Source: Dietzia sp032248695
GTDB taxonomy: Bacteria; Actinomycetota; Actinomycetes; Mycobacteriales; Mycobacteriaceae
DNA length: 64,000 bases
Assembly: GCF_032248695.1 (NCBI RefSeq)
Contig: NZ_JAVHXC010000003.1
Span: 186,001 to 250,000, forward strand
Direction: 5' to 3'
The notes under the pieces are model-generated. The model saw only the letters and a program-made list of their open reading frames with translations, was not told where the DNA came from and ran no database searches. A program made the position numbers and the translations under genes. Position 1 is the first letter of the stretch. Every line of letters begins with the position of its first letter. This document shows, piece by piece, positions 25,747 to 34,428 of the stretch.

Positions 25747-27351
25747 TCACTCGGAGCGCCACAGCAGCTCGGGACGGAGGTAGTAGTTGTACCCGGGTGT
25801 GATCCCACCGATGTCGCCGTTGTGGAACCAGTAGGTCGTGGCCGGGGTCCACGGCAGGGCGGCCACGTCGCCGACGTAGTGACGCACGGCTTCCTTGTAG
25901 TGTTCGACCTGCTCTCCGGGATCGGGTGTGGCCCTGGCACTCTCGATCGCCCGGTCGAAGTCCTCATTCGAATAGCTCTGAGTGTTCTCGCCTCCGTCGG
26001 TGTGCATGCGGTCGTAGAACATGGCGGGGTCGAGAGTGACGCCCATGTTCGCCATGCCCGTTTCGTAGTCGCCGGCCAGGCCCCTGGTGCTGTAGGTGGC
26101 CGGGTCCAACTCGACGACATCGAGGGATAGCCCCTCGATGGCGTCGATCTGCGCCTTGAGCATCTGGGCCTCCTCCATCATCTGGGAGACACCGGCCATC
26201 GTCTGGTACTCGACGACGACCTCCTCGCCGCCGTTCTCCGCGCGGTACTCGTCGATCAGTTCCTGAGCGCGCACCGGGTCGTGCTCAGGGAGCTTCGCGT
26301 CCGGGTCGAAGAGCGCACTGTTCTCCACCCCGAAGATCCCGGGCCCCGGATCCGCCGAGTAGACCGCTTCCCTGATGGCTGCGAGATCGACCGCGTGGCC
26401 GATGGCCTCGCGGATTCGACGGTCCGTCGTCGGCCCGGAGGCGAAGTTGAACCGCATACCGGCACCGACGAGGGTGGCCATATGGGCTTCCGATCGCCCT
26501 GCAGCGATGAGCTCGTCAATGGTGCGCCGCGTCTCCGTGACGTTGATGTCGACGTCCCCGGAGTTCAGCGCGTTGGCGCGTTGTTGCTCCTGCTGGATGG
26601 TCACGATGACCAACTCGTCGAGGTAGGGGCGCGGGGCGTCCCAGTAGTCGTCGTTGCGGACGAAGCTCATCTCCGTACCGCGGGACCACCGGTCCAGCTT
26701 GAACGGTCCGGCACCGACCGGCTCGAGAGCGAAGTCCTGGCCTTTCTCGCGGATGGCGGTCGGCGAGCCGATCATGCCCAAGCCGGTGTAGAGCAGCGTC
26801 TGGAACTGGAAGTTCGGTTCCGGCAGGCTCACCTCGAGGGTGCGCTCATCGACGACCTCCCACTCCATCGACTGCGCGGTCTGGCGAGCGGCATTGCGGT
26901 TGACCGGGTCCTTCGCCCGCTCCCAGTTGAACGCGACCGCCTCCGCGTCCAACGGGGTCCCGTCGGTGAACGTCAGGTCGGGACGAAGCGTGATCGTCCA
27001 CGCCTTCCCGTCCTCCGACTCGACGCTCTCCGCCAACCCGGGGCCGTACTCCAATGTGCGCGGGTCGAATGTCACGAGGCTTCCGTAGACGGCCGTGCAG
27101 GCCATCCAGCTCATGGAATACCCGCAGTTGGCGGAGTCGACGGACACCGGCTCCGCCGCATAGGCGAACCGGACCGACCCCCCGGAGCGCGGATCACCTT
27201 CGGGCGCGGGACCGGACGTGCCGAACGCCGCGTCGCCGGATTGTTGGGCGGTGGAGTTGTCGGCTCCGGTGGAGCCGCCTTGGCCGCAGGCCGCGACGAG
27301 TGAGAGCACGGCGGCGAGGGCCGCGACCCCCTTGAGCTTCGTGTGACGCAT
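25747..27351 (-). CDS. ABC importer substrate-binding lipoprotein (SBP_bac_5), copy 1
   Basis: A 534-residue DppA/OppA-class lipoprotein with lipobox LVAA-C and an AAAGGA ribosome site. Conserved family blocks include VYGSLVTFDP, LRPDLTFTDG and NWERAKDP. It is collinear with copy 2, which lies 50 bp downstream. It follows the two ATPase genes, so the operon codes for a complete importer with two receptors. Dpp-type systems also carry non-peptide ligands, and the shared operator with the catabolic genes points to uptake of the pathway substrate or an intermediate. Confidence 0.88.
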   Translation of the reverse strand: MRHTKLKGVAALAAVLSLVAACGQGGSTGADNSTAQQSGDAAFGTSGPAPEGDPRSGGSVRFAYAAEPVSVDSANCGYSMSWMACTAVYGSLVTFDPRTLEYGPGLAESVESEDGKAWTITLRPDLTFTDGTPLDAEAVAFNWERAKDPVNRNAARQTAQSMEWEVVDERTLEVSLPEPNFQFQTLLYTGLGMIGSPTAIREKGQDFALEPVGAGPFKLDRWSRGTEMSFVRNDDYWDAPRPYLDELVIVTIQQEQQRANALNSGDVDINVTETRRTIDELIAAGRSEAHMATLVGAGMRFNFASGPTTDRRIREAIGHAVDLAAIREAVYSADPGPGIFGVENSALFDPDAKLPEHDPVRAQELIDEYRAENGGEEVVVEYQTMAGVSQMMEEAQMLKAQIDAIEGLSLDVVELDPATYSTRGLAGDYETGMANMGVTLDPAMFYDRMHTDGGENTQSYSNEDFDRAIESARATPDPGEQVEHYKEAVRHYVGDVAALPWTPATTYWFHNGDIGGITPGYNYYLRPELLWRSE

Positions 27352-27364
27352 CTGGGCGTCCTTT

Positions 27365-28429
27365 CTAGTGGGCGTTGACGGGGACGGAGGGGGCGCCGAG
27401 AGGGGTGGGCGAGCCCGCCCCGACGTCGACGGGGTGATGACAGGCGACCCGGTGGCCGGGCATGAGTTCGCGTAGCGCCGGTACCTCGGTGCGACACCGC
27501 TCGGTGGCCAGCGGGCACCGCGGGTGGTAGGTGCAGCCGGGAGGAGGATCGGCGGGCGAGGGGACCTCGCCGATCACGGGGACGTCGATGGGCAGGGCGT
27601 CGGGATCGGGGCGGGGAATGGCCGCCATGAGACCGACCGTGTACGGGTGTCGCGGCCGGGCGAAGAGATCGTCCGAGTCCGCCTCCTCGCAGATCGTGCC
27701 GAGGTGCATGACCACGACGCGGTCGGAGACGTTCTTGACGACGGCGAGGTCATGCGCGATGAACAGCATCGTCAGCCCCAGCTCCTCACGCAGGTCCGCG
27801 AGGATGTTCAGCACCTGGGCCTGGACGGACACGTCGAGGGCGGACACCGGCTCATCGCAGATGAGCAGTTCCGGCCCGGCCGCCAGCGCCCGCGCGATGG
27901 AGATCCGTTGGCACTGCCCGCCGGAGAATTCACTCGGTCGGCGGTCACGGGCGACCTCGGGGTCGATACCCACCGCGCGCAGCATGCGATCGACGTGGTC
28001 CTCCAGGGAATCGCCCTCGCGGGCTCCGCAAGCGCTCAGCCCATGGATGCGCGGACCCTCGGCGACGATGTCACCGACACGCCGGCGGGGGTTCAGGCTG
28101 GAGATGGGGTCCTGGAACACCATCTGGCACCGGCGCCGTACCGCCCTACCCGCCTTACCGCCGCGGGCCCGGGTGATGTCGTCGCCGAAGACCTCGACGG
28201 CCCCGGACGTCGCCTCGACCAACCCGACGACCGTCTTCGCGATGGTGGACTTTCCGCACCCGGATTCGCCTACGACGCCCACGGTTGTTCCTGCCGGGAC
28301 GTCGAGATCGACGCCGTTGACGGCGTGGACCACCCGGCCCCGACCGTCGTTGAACCGGACGGTCAGGTCCCGTATACGGAGGGGCGGCGGGGTCAGCGCG
28401 GTCGCGGGCGCCGGCTCGGTCTCTGTCAT
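27365..28429 (-). CDS. ABC importer ATP-binding protein, DppF/OppF type
   Basis: A 354-residue ATPase. Walker A is GESGCGKST (54-62), the signature is SGGQCQRIS and Walker B is LLICDEPVSALD. The C-terminal oligopeptide-transporter extension has the HPRCPLATERC cysteine motif (YHPRCP...RC), which in this family can hold an iron-sulfur cluster. The ATG overlaps the stop of the other ATPase gene (ATGA). It forms a heterodimer with that protein under the two permeases. Confidence 0.9.
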   Translation of the reverse strand: MTETEPAPATALTPPPLRIRDLTVRFNDGRGRVVHAVNGVDLDVPAGTTVGVVGESGCGKSTIAKTVVGLVEATSGAVEVFGDDITRARGGKAGRAVRRRCQMVFQDPISSLNPRRRVGDIVAEGPRIHGLSACGAREGDSLEDHVDRMLRAVGIDPEVARDRRPSEFSGGQCQRISIARALAAGPELLICDEPVSALDVSVQAQVLNILADLREELGLTMLFIAHDLAVVKNVSDRVVVMHLGTICEEADSDDLFARPRHPYTVGLMAAIPRPDPDALPIDVPVIGEVPSPADPPPGCTYHPRCPLATERCRTEVPALRELMPGHRVACHHPVDVGAGSPTPLGAPSVPVNAH

Positions 28430-29544
28430 CGGTCATCTCCTGTCAGCGGGAAGTGGCAGGCCACCAGGTGTTCGTCCGTGCCGGCGACGCGCCGATCGCC
28501 GGAGCCCCGGGCCGCTGTCTCCGCGGCGCTCGAGGTGCCCGACACCGGCGCGAGCTCAGGGGCCTCGGTGAGACATCGGTCGGTCGCCCGCGCGCAGCGA
28601 GGTGCGAACGCGCATCCGCTCGGCTCGCCGACGACGCGGGGCGGGAGGCCCCCTATCGCCTTGAGGCGGGTGCCGCTCGGGGCTTCCAGACGGGGGATCG
28701 ACTCGAGGAGCGCGGCCGTGTACGGGTGTGCGAGGTCGTGGAACAACTCCCGCGTGGGCGCGGTCTCCACGATCCGGCCCGCGTACATCACGGCGATCCG
28801 ATCCGCTCGTCCCGCCACCACGCCCAGATCGTGCGTGACCAGGACCATCGCTGTTCCGAGACGGGACTGCAGATCCGCGAGAAGGTCGAGGATCTGGCGC
28901 TGGACTGTGACATCCAGGGCCGTCGTGGGTTCGTCGGCGAAGATCAACCTCGGATCGCAGGCGATAGACAGGGCGATCATGACGCGCTGTCGCATACCGC
29001 CGGACATCCGGTGGGGGTAGGTCCGCATGCGGGCTTCCGGGTCCGGGATGCCGACTCGGCGGAGCAGCTCGATCGCCTTCTCCCGAGCCTCCCGGCGGCT
29101 CAGGGGGAGATGTCTACGCAGGGTTTCGGTGAGCTGGCCACCTACAGTCATCACCGGGGTCAACGATGTCATCGGATCCTGGAAGATCAGGGACATCTCG
29201 TTGCCCCACAGGTCGGAAAGGCCCTTGGGCGGGTTCGGGTGGAGCCGGCGCCCGTCGAACTCGATGACCGACTCCGCGCCGAAACGCGCCGTCTTGGGCA
29301 GGAGCCCCATTGCAGCCCTGGCCAGAACGGACTTTCCGGATCCGGACTCTCCGACGATGCCGATCGTCGTCCCCGGGTCGAGATCCAGGTCGATCCCGTC
29401 GACTGCGCGCAGGGGCCCTGCGGCGGTGTCGAAGGAGACCCGCAGATCACGGATCCGGAGGATCGGTCGGTCCGTCCCACTCGGCGAGCCAGCGGTTGCC
29501 GCCTCTGCGTCCGTCCGGGCTCCGGTGGTCGTCTGCGTCATCAT
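28426..29544 (-). CDS. ABC importer ATP-binding protein, DppD/OppD type
   Basis: A 372-residue ATPase with Walker A GESGSGKSV (65-73), signature SGGMRQRVM, Walker B LIFADEPTTALD and the AHPYTAALLESIP block. The C-terminal domain has FAPRCARATDRC, the same kind of Cys motif as the partner ATPase. It has about 25 extra residues rich in Ser and Ala before the final HLVACHFPL. The gene starts immediately before the permease stop, in keeping with a tightly packed operon. Confidence 0.9.
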   Translation of the reverse strand: MMTQTTTGARTDAEAATAGSPSGTDRPILRIRDLRVSFDTAAGPLRAVDGIDLDLDPGTTIGIVGESGSGKSVLARAAMGLLPKTARFGAESVIEFDGRRLHPNPPKGLSDLWGNEMSLIFQDPMTSLTPVMTVGGQLTETLRRHLPLSRREAREKAIELLRRVGIPDPEARMRTYPHRMSGGMRQRVMIALSIACDPRLIFADEPTTALDVTVQRQILDLLADLQSRLGTAMVLVTHDLGVVAGRADRIAVMYAGRIVETAPTRELFHDLAHPYTAALLESIPRLEAPSGTRLKAIGGLPPRVVGEPSGCAFAPRCARATDRCLTEAPELAPVSGTSSAAETAARGSGDRRVAGTDEHLVACHFPLTGDDR

Positions 29545-30426
29545 CTAGCGGTCCCCCTTGCCGAAGCGTGCGGCGAGCTCGTCGCCCATCGTGTTGAGCG
29601 AGTAGACGGTCAGGAAGAAGAAGAGGCCCGGGATCGCGACGATGTGCGGCGCACGAGCCAGGTCGTTCTGGCCCTGGGCGATCATTCCGCCCCAGCTCGG
29701 AGCGGGTGGCGGCACGCCGAGCCCGAGGAAGCTCAGTGAACCCTCGGCGACGACCAGGGTCGCCGCGATGACAAGGGCGAACGACGCGGCGGGGCGGATC
29801 ACGTTGGGGAGGAGTTCGCGGACGATGATCCGCAGGGTCGAGGCGCCGAGTGTCTGGGCGGCCTGTACGTATTCGCGGGTGGCGTTCGCGATCGTGGCCG
29901 CGCGGGCGACCCGCACGAAGCTCGGGGTCCCGACGATGGCGAGGCCGAGCACGAGCATCCTGACGCTGGGCTGAAGTGCGGCCGCCAGAGCGATAAGGAG
30001 TATCAACGGGGGGAACGCCAGGATCGTCGAGGTGAGGATGTCCGAGGCCAGATCGGCGCGGCCGCGGCGGTAGCCGGCGATGAGTCCGATGGCTGTGCCG
30101 ACCACGGCAGCCACGGCGGTCGCGCCGAACGCGACGGACAGGGAGAGCCGCGCGCCGTGGACGACTCTGGAGAGCATGTCGCGACCGAGGGCATCGGTGC
30201 CGAGGATCGCCCCGGCCGTTCCTGGTTCGGCTCTGTAGGCGGTACCAACCGCGTCCGGGTCGGCCAGGGGGAGGAGGTCGGCGAACACCGCGGCGGCGAG
30301 GACGAGCCCCAGCCAGCACGTGGCGGCGATGGTGATCGCGGTCGGTCGGCGTCGACGCCGCTTCTTCGCGGCCGGGGAGCTGGGGAGGGTGGCGGCCGTT
30401 CCGGCCGCTGATTCCGTCATCGTCAT
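29545..30426 (-). CDS. ABC importer permease, DppC/OppC type
   Basis: A 293-residue membrane protein with a basic N-terminus (KKRRRRRPT) and about six transmembrane segments. The cytoplasmic coupling loop contains EYVQAAQTLGASTLRIIVRELLP (cited in part: AAQTLGAS), the EAA-type motif that contacts the ATPases. The DPDAVGTAYRAEPGT and LGTDALGRDMLSR segments near the N-terminus are typical of this subunit. Start and stop overlap or touch both neighbours. Confidence 0.9.
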   Translation of the reverse strand: MTMTESAAGTAATLPSSPAAKKRRRRRPTAITIAATCWLGLVLAAAVFADLLPLADPDAVGTAYRAEPGTAGAILGTDALGRDMLSRVVHGARLSLSVAFGATAVAAVVGTAIGLIAGYRRGRADLASDILTSTILAFPPLILLIALAAALQPSVRMLVLGLAIVGTPSFVRVARAATIANATREYVQAAQTLGASTLRIIVRELLPNVIRPAASFALVIAATLVVAEGSLSFLGLGVPPPAPSWGGMIAQGQNDLARAPHIVAIPGLFFFLTVYSLNTMGDELAARFGKGDR

Positions 30427-31373
30427 GAGCGCACCCTTGGATCGAGGAGTGGATAGGTGAGGTCGACGAGGGTGTTGATGAGCACGTACCCGACGGCGAC
30501 GAGCAGAACGGCGCCCTGGACGACGAAGATGTCCCGCCCGTTGATCGCGGCGATCAGCGTCTGCCCCATACCGGGCAGTCCGAAGAGCTGCTCGACGATC
30601 ACGGTCCCGCCGATGAGTTGACCGAGAGACAAACCGAGCACGGTGAGGAGTGCGAACGCCGAGGGACGCAGGGCGTGCCTGACGAGGATTGCCGGCGTCC
30701 GTATGCCTCGCGCACGGGCGGCCAGGATGAAATCCTCTCCGATCGTGGCGGCGATGTCACCGCGGAGAATGCGAACGAAGAGCACCGACTGACTCGCCGC
30801 GAGCGTCGCGACGGGGAGGACCAGTCGTGAGAAGTGCTCGGCGAATCCGTCGGCGAGCGGAAGCCACCCACTGACAGGGAACGCCTGCAGGGTGACACCG
30901 AAGATGAACACCAGAAGCAGACCCAGGAGGAAGTTGGGGATTGCCATGGTGACGGAGACGAGGACCCCACTGACGCGGTCGACGATCCCGCCCGGGCGGT
31001 ACCCCGCCCACACGGCGATCGGCACGGCCACGAGCAGCGCGCAGATCGTGGACAGGGCCGCGAGTTCCAGTGTCACCGGCAGTCTGGCCATGAGCTCGTC
31101 CCATACCGGTACCCGACTGGCGAGCGACCGGCCCAGGTCCCCCGTGAGTGCGCCGCCGAGCCACTCGAAGTACCGGGCGACGACCGGGCCGTCGAGCCCG
31201 TACGCGGCCGCGACCGCCGCCCGCTCCTCGTCGGTGGCACCCTCCGGGAGGAGCGTATCGACGGGCTCGCCCTCGGCGATCTCCAAGAGCCCGAAGGTAA
31301 TAATCGAGACGAGCACGAGGGTGGTCAACAGGACGACGATGCGTCTGACGGGCCCCGCGGACAATCGCAGCAA
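30423..31373 (-). CDS. ABC importer permease, DppB/OppB type
   Basis: A 316-residue permease with six predicted transmembrane segments and the family signature GDLGRSL near residue 80. The EAA loop is LAARARGIRTPAIL, and the end is LIAAINGRDIFVVQG followed by DPRVRS. The start is a TTG at 31373, supported by AAGGGG 7 nt upstream; the nearby ATG at 31378 is out of frame. It is the first gene of the six-gene importer operon, controlled from island operator site 6 and a CRP-like site. Confidence 0.88.
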   Translation of the reverse strand: MLRLSAGPVRRIVVLLTTLVLVSIITFGLLEIAEGEPVDTLLPEGATDEERAAVAAAYGLDGPVVARYFEWLGGALTGDLGRSLASRVPVWDELMARLPVTLELAALSTICALLVAVPIAVWAGYRPGGIVDRVSGVLVSVTMAIPNFLLGLLLVFIFGVTLQAFPVSGWLPLADGFAEHFSRLVLPVATLAASQSVLFVRILRGDIAATIGEDFILAARARGIRTPAILVRHALRPSAFALLTVLGLSLGQLIGGTVIVEQLFGLPGMGQTLIAAINGRDIFVVQGAVLLVAVGYVLINTLVDLTYPLLDPRVRS

Positions 31374-31440
31374 TGCATGCCCCTTACGTAGTGGCGGAAG
31401 TCTCTACGAATATTGATCAAGGGCAATCATCTCGCCGTCA

Positions 31441-31456
31441 TGTAATGCAGATCACA
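31441..31456. promoter_or_regulatory. CRP/GlxR-like site TGTAA-N6-TCACA
   Basis: TGTAATGCAGATCACA matches 9 of 10 fixed consensus bases. It sits between island operator 6 and the -10 hexamer of the ABC importer promoter, over the -35 region, where it should repress. Confidence 0.6.
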
Positions 31457-31461
31457 CCTCG

Positions 31462-31476
31462 TCCCAGTGAGCGGGA
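31462..31476. promoter_or_regulatory. Island operator site 6, TCCCAGTGAGCGGGA
   Basis: Matches the palindrome with one changed base in the left arm. Leftwards, GATGAT (plus 31426-31431) follows after 30 nt, and the predicted start near 31419 leads to the ABC importer. The remaining 205 bp up to the MFS gene hold no second copy. Confidence 0.7.
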
Positions 31477-31633
31477 GGCGGGGAGTCCTCCAGCGGCGGG
31501 GTCGTCGCTTCTGCCGTGCGCGCGTCAACAACCAGAGACCGACTTGCACCTCATATAGCCAGCCAATGCGCCGCGCCTCGCGAGCCAGCGCAACGCCGAC
31601 CACCACACCTGGTTAGCCGGGGTTTCCCGTTGT

Positions 31634-31648
31634 GAGAGACGCACTCTC
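31634..31648. promoter_or_regulatory. Inverted repeat GAGAG-N5-CTCTC upstream of MFS gene
   Basis: GAGAGACGCACTCTC is a 15-bp inverted repeat 33 nt before the MFS start codon. It has the geometry but not the sequence of the island operator. No other candidate control site was found in the 308-bp gap between 31373 and 31682, apart from the two sites listed for the importer. Confidence 0.3.
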
Positions 31649-31681
31649 CGGATGCGCCGACTCTCGTGCCCCAATTGACCC

Positions 31682-32935
31682 ATGCCCCTCCCGCCGTCTC
31701 ACGCGACCGCCCCGACGACGCCACCGGCTCACCGTGCGGGCACCAGCGCCTACCGCCAGGCCACGCTCGCCCTGTTCGCCGCGGCGATGGCCACCTTCAT
31801 GACGCTGTATTACGTCCAGGGGTTGCTGCCGGCCCTCGCGGCGGAATTCTCCGTGTCCCCGACCGTGTCCGCGCTCGCGATCTCGGCTACCACTGTCTGC
31901 ATCGCGACCGCGATCGTGCCGGTCAGCGCGCTGTCCGAACGGTTCGGCCGCGTCCGAGTGATGGTGTGGTCCACCGTGTCGGCCACAGTGGTCGGCCTGG
32001 CCCTGCCCTGGAGCCCCACCTTCGAGCTGCTGCTGGGGGGCAGAGCGCTGCAGGGAGTGCTGTGCGCGGGTGTGCCAGCAGCGGCGATGGCCTACCTGGC
32101 AGAGGAGATCGAGGGCCACTCGCTCGGCAAGGCCATGGGGCTGTACGTCGCCGGCTCGTCGATCGGCGGCGTCGTCGGCCGTCTGCTCCCCGCGTTGTCC
32201 GTGGACTTCGTCAGGTGGGAGTTGGCCTTCCAGTCGGTCACAGTGCTCGCACTTCTGTCCGCGCTGGTATTCGCCTGGAAGGTCCCGCCGTCCGCTCGCT
32301 TCACCACTCGCAGGATCAGTCTCGGTTCGACCGTCCGAGAACTGCGCGCCCATTTCCGCGACCCGGTTCTGGTCTCGCTCTTCGGCGTCGGCTTCGTGGT
32401 CATGGGCACATTCGTGACCGTCTACAACTACCTGACTTTCCGGCTCCTCGACCCACCGTTCTCGCTCCCGCCGATGGTCGTCGCCCTGGTCTTCACCATG
32501 TACCTGACCGGGGCTGCGTCGGCGACACTCGCGGGGCGGAGCTCGGACCGGATCGGGCGTGCCCTGGTCCTGCTGACGTCAGTCTCTCTGATGGCCGGGG
32601 GGTTGGTGATCAGCCTCGTCGACTCGCTCGCGGTGCTTCTCGTCGGTGTGGCCCTCTGCACCGTCGGATTCTTCGCCGCGCACTCGGTGGCGAGCGCGTG
32701 GGTCGGTGCGCGGGCGGTCCGAAACCGGGCGGGCGCCTCGTCGCTCTATCTCCTCGCGTACTACCTCGGCAGCTCGGTCGTCAGCGTGTTCGGCGGGGCC
32801 GCGTTCACCACCGGAGGGTGGGACGGCATGTCGTTGTACCTCGGGGGGTTGCTCGCGGCGGCCATGGTCGCCTCCGCGGTGCTGGGGTTGCGACCAGCCC
32901 CGCGCCCCCTCGCCCCGGGACGGAGCGACGACTGA
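31682..32935 (+). CDS. MFS transporter
   Basis: A 417-residue membrane protein with twelve hydrophobic segments in two halves. The loop after helix 2 has LSERFGRVRVM, the major-facilitator signature, and the matching loop in the second half is GRSSDRIGRAL. The type resembles YnfM/arabinose-efflux-like exporters. No Shine-Dalgarno precedes the ATG. It is divergent from the ABC importer and convergent with the old yellow enzyme gene. In Rhodococcus an MFS and an ABC system together handle cholate and its metabolites, so a similar division of labour is possible here. Confidence 0.85.
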   Translation: MPLPPSHATAPTTPPAHRAGTSAYRQATLALFAAAMATFMTLYYVQGLLPALAAEFSVSPTVSALAISATTVCIATAIVPVSALSERFGRVRVMVWSTVSATVVGLALPWSPTFELLLGGRALQGVLCAGVPAAAMAYLAEEIEGHSLGKAMGLYVAGSSIGGVVGRLLPALSVDFVRWELAFQSVTVLALLSALVFAWKVPPSARFTTRRISLGSTVRELRAHFRDPVLVSLFGVGFVVMGTFVTVYNYLTFRLLDPPFSLPPMVVALVFTMYLTGAASATLAGRSSDRIGRALVLLTSVSLMAGGLVISLVDSLAVLLVGVALCTVGFFAAHSVASAWVGARAVRNRAGASSLYLLAYYLGSSVVSVFGGAAFTTGGWDGMSLYLGGLLAAAMVASAVLGLRPAPRPLAPGRSDD

Positions 32936-32957
32936 CGCGGCCGACGCGGGGCCCGTG

Positions 32958-34160
32958 TCACCTGTTCTGCGCGAAATCCGGCTCGTAGACGCAGTGGGTC
33001 TTGCCGTAGACGGTGAACATGCAGCCGTTGTTGTGGTCGCAACGCCCGGTGATCCCCGGTTCAACGCGCATCCGGCCGACCAGGTCGGGCTCGCGCAGCA
33101 GGGCTCGCCCCATGGCGACGAAGTCGAAGCCCTCGTCCAGCCCCGTCTGCATGTGATCGAGGCTGTTGATGCCCCCGAGCAGGATCAGCTTCGTGTTCTT
33201 CATGCTCCGCACGAACTGGCGGGCGTCGCCGAGCATGTAGAGGTCGTGGTACTCGTACTCGCCGAGGATCGGCTTTCCGAGCAGCTTCACCCCGGTCTTG
33301 AACGGCTCGCTCATCGCGCCCGCGAAACCCTCGATCGGGACGTCGCCGCGGAAGAGGTACATTTGGTGGAAGACGCTCGATCCCTGGGTGAGTTCGAGAG
33401 CGTCGAGGTGGCCGTCCGCGTCGAGCATCCGGGCGGACTGCAACGATTCCTCGAGCCGGATCGACCCCTTGATCCCGTCCGTCATGGACAGCTTGGCGAG
33501 GATCGCGGCGGAGTCGCCGATCCGCTGCTTCACCGCCTCCGCGATCTCGCGCACGAACCGGGTGCGGTTCTCGATCGAACCCCCGTAGCCGTCCGTGCGC
33601 TTGTTGATCCACGGCGACAGGAACGCACTCGGCAGATAGAGGTGCCCGAAGTGCAGCTCGACGGCGTCGAAGCCCGCCTCGACCGCGAGCTCGGCCGCGT
33701 CGGCGAACTGCCTCGTTGCCTCGCGAATCTCCTCGACCGAGATACCGCGGGAGAGCTGGAAGGACGTCGGGCTCAGGAACCGGCTCGGGGCCATCGGCCG
33801 CTGCCCGGTGATCTTCTTGCTCCCCACGGGCCCGGCGTGTCCGAGCTGGGCCGAGGCCTTGGCGTCGGCCGCGTGCATCGCGTCGGTGAACTCGCGCAGC
33901 CCGGGGACGGCGTCGCGGGTCATGAGGATCTGCCCGGGCGCGGAGAACCCCGCGCGGGTGGTCGCGCAGTACGCGAGCGTGGTCATCCCCACCCCGCCGC
34001 GGGCGAAGGCCTCATGAAAGGCGATGAGCTCGTCGGTCACCCTCCCCTCCGGAGACCGTCCCTCCGAGGTCGCCGCCTTGATCGTGCGATTACGGAGGGT
34101 GACAGGGCCGAGTTGCACCTGCTCGAAGACGGTGCGGCGGTCGACGGTGGATTCGGTCAT
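32958..34160 (-). CDS. Old yellow enzyme-family FMN oxidoreductase
   Basis: A 400-residue NADH:flavin oxidoreductase of the OYE/2,4-dienoyl-CoA reductase TIM-barrel class. FMN and active-site landmarks are AATSEGRSPEGRVTDE, AQLGHAGP, ELHFGHLYLPSAFLSPWINKRTD (in part) and FVAMGRALLREPDL. The C-terminus has C-x5-C (RCDHNNGCM) and a later Cys, a partial version of the cluster motif of the larger reductases, but no second flavin domain. It would reduce a C=C bond next to a carbonyl. The ATG at 34160 has AAGGAC upstream. Island operator site 7 lies upstream. Confidence 0.85.
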   Translation of the reverse strand: MTESTVDRRTVFEQVQLGPVTLRNRTIKAATSEGRSPEGRVTDELIAFHEAFARGGVGMTTLAYCATTRAGFSAPGQILMTRDAVPGLREFTDAMHAADAKASAQLGHAGPVGSKKITGQRPMAPSRFLSPTSFQLSRGISVEEIREATRQFADAAELAVEAGFDAVELHFGHLYLPSAFLSPWINKRTDGYGGSIENRTRFVREIAEAVKQRIGDSAAILAKLSMTDGIKGSIRLEESLQSARMLDADGHLDALELTQGSSVFHQMYLFRGDVPIEGFAGAMSEPFKTGVKLLGKPILGEYEYHDLYMLGDARQFVRSMKNTKLILLGGINSLDHMQTGLDEGFDFVAMGRALLREPDLVGRMRVEPGITGRCDHNNGCMFTVYGKTHCVYEPDFAQNR

Positions 34161-34295
34161 CACGAGGTCCTTCGAGAAGTGGGACCCGCAGGTGACGCCG
34201 GCTCTCGTCCGACCGCCCGGGAGGCGACGTCCTCGAGAACAGCGCGGGTCCAGTGCGTGGGAGGTGCCGATCATGATGCGACACGGCTGTGATGT

Positions 34296-34309
34296 ACGAC
34301 GATCGTCGT
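34296..34309. promoter_or_regulatory. Palindrome ACGACGATCGTCGT next to operator 7
   Basis: Perfect 14-bp palindrome that shares its last base with island operator site 7, on the side facing the OYE promoter. It could be a second operator for this promoter. A further 22-bp inverted repeat, CGATCCGGC-GTGA-GCCGGATCG, lies at 34372-34393. Confidence 0.35.
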
Positions 34310-34323
34310 CCCGATGTGTGGGA
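34309..34323. promoter_or_regulatory. Island operator site 7, TCCCGATGTGTGGGA
   Basis: Nine of ten arm bases match the palindrome. Leftwards, CATCAT (plus 34273-34278) follows after exactly 30 nt, giving a predicted start near 34266 for the OYE gene with a leader of about 105 nt. Confidence 0.68.
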
Positions 34324-34428
34324 GCATCGCAGGCCCCGCGCGATCGCCACGGAGTCCTGCCCGCGACGGATCGATCCGGCGTGAGCCGGATCGTGACCGT
34401 CACCGGCTCGACCGCATCGCGGCGATGA

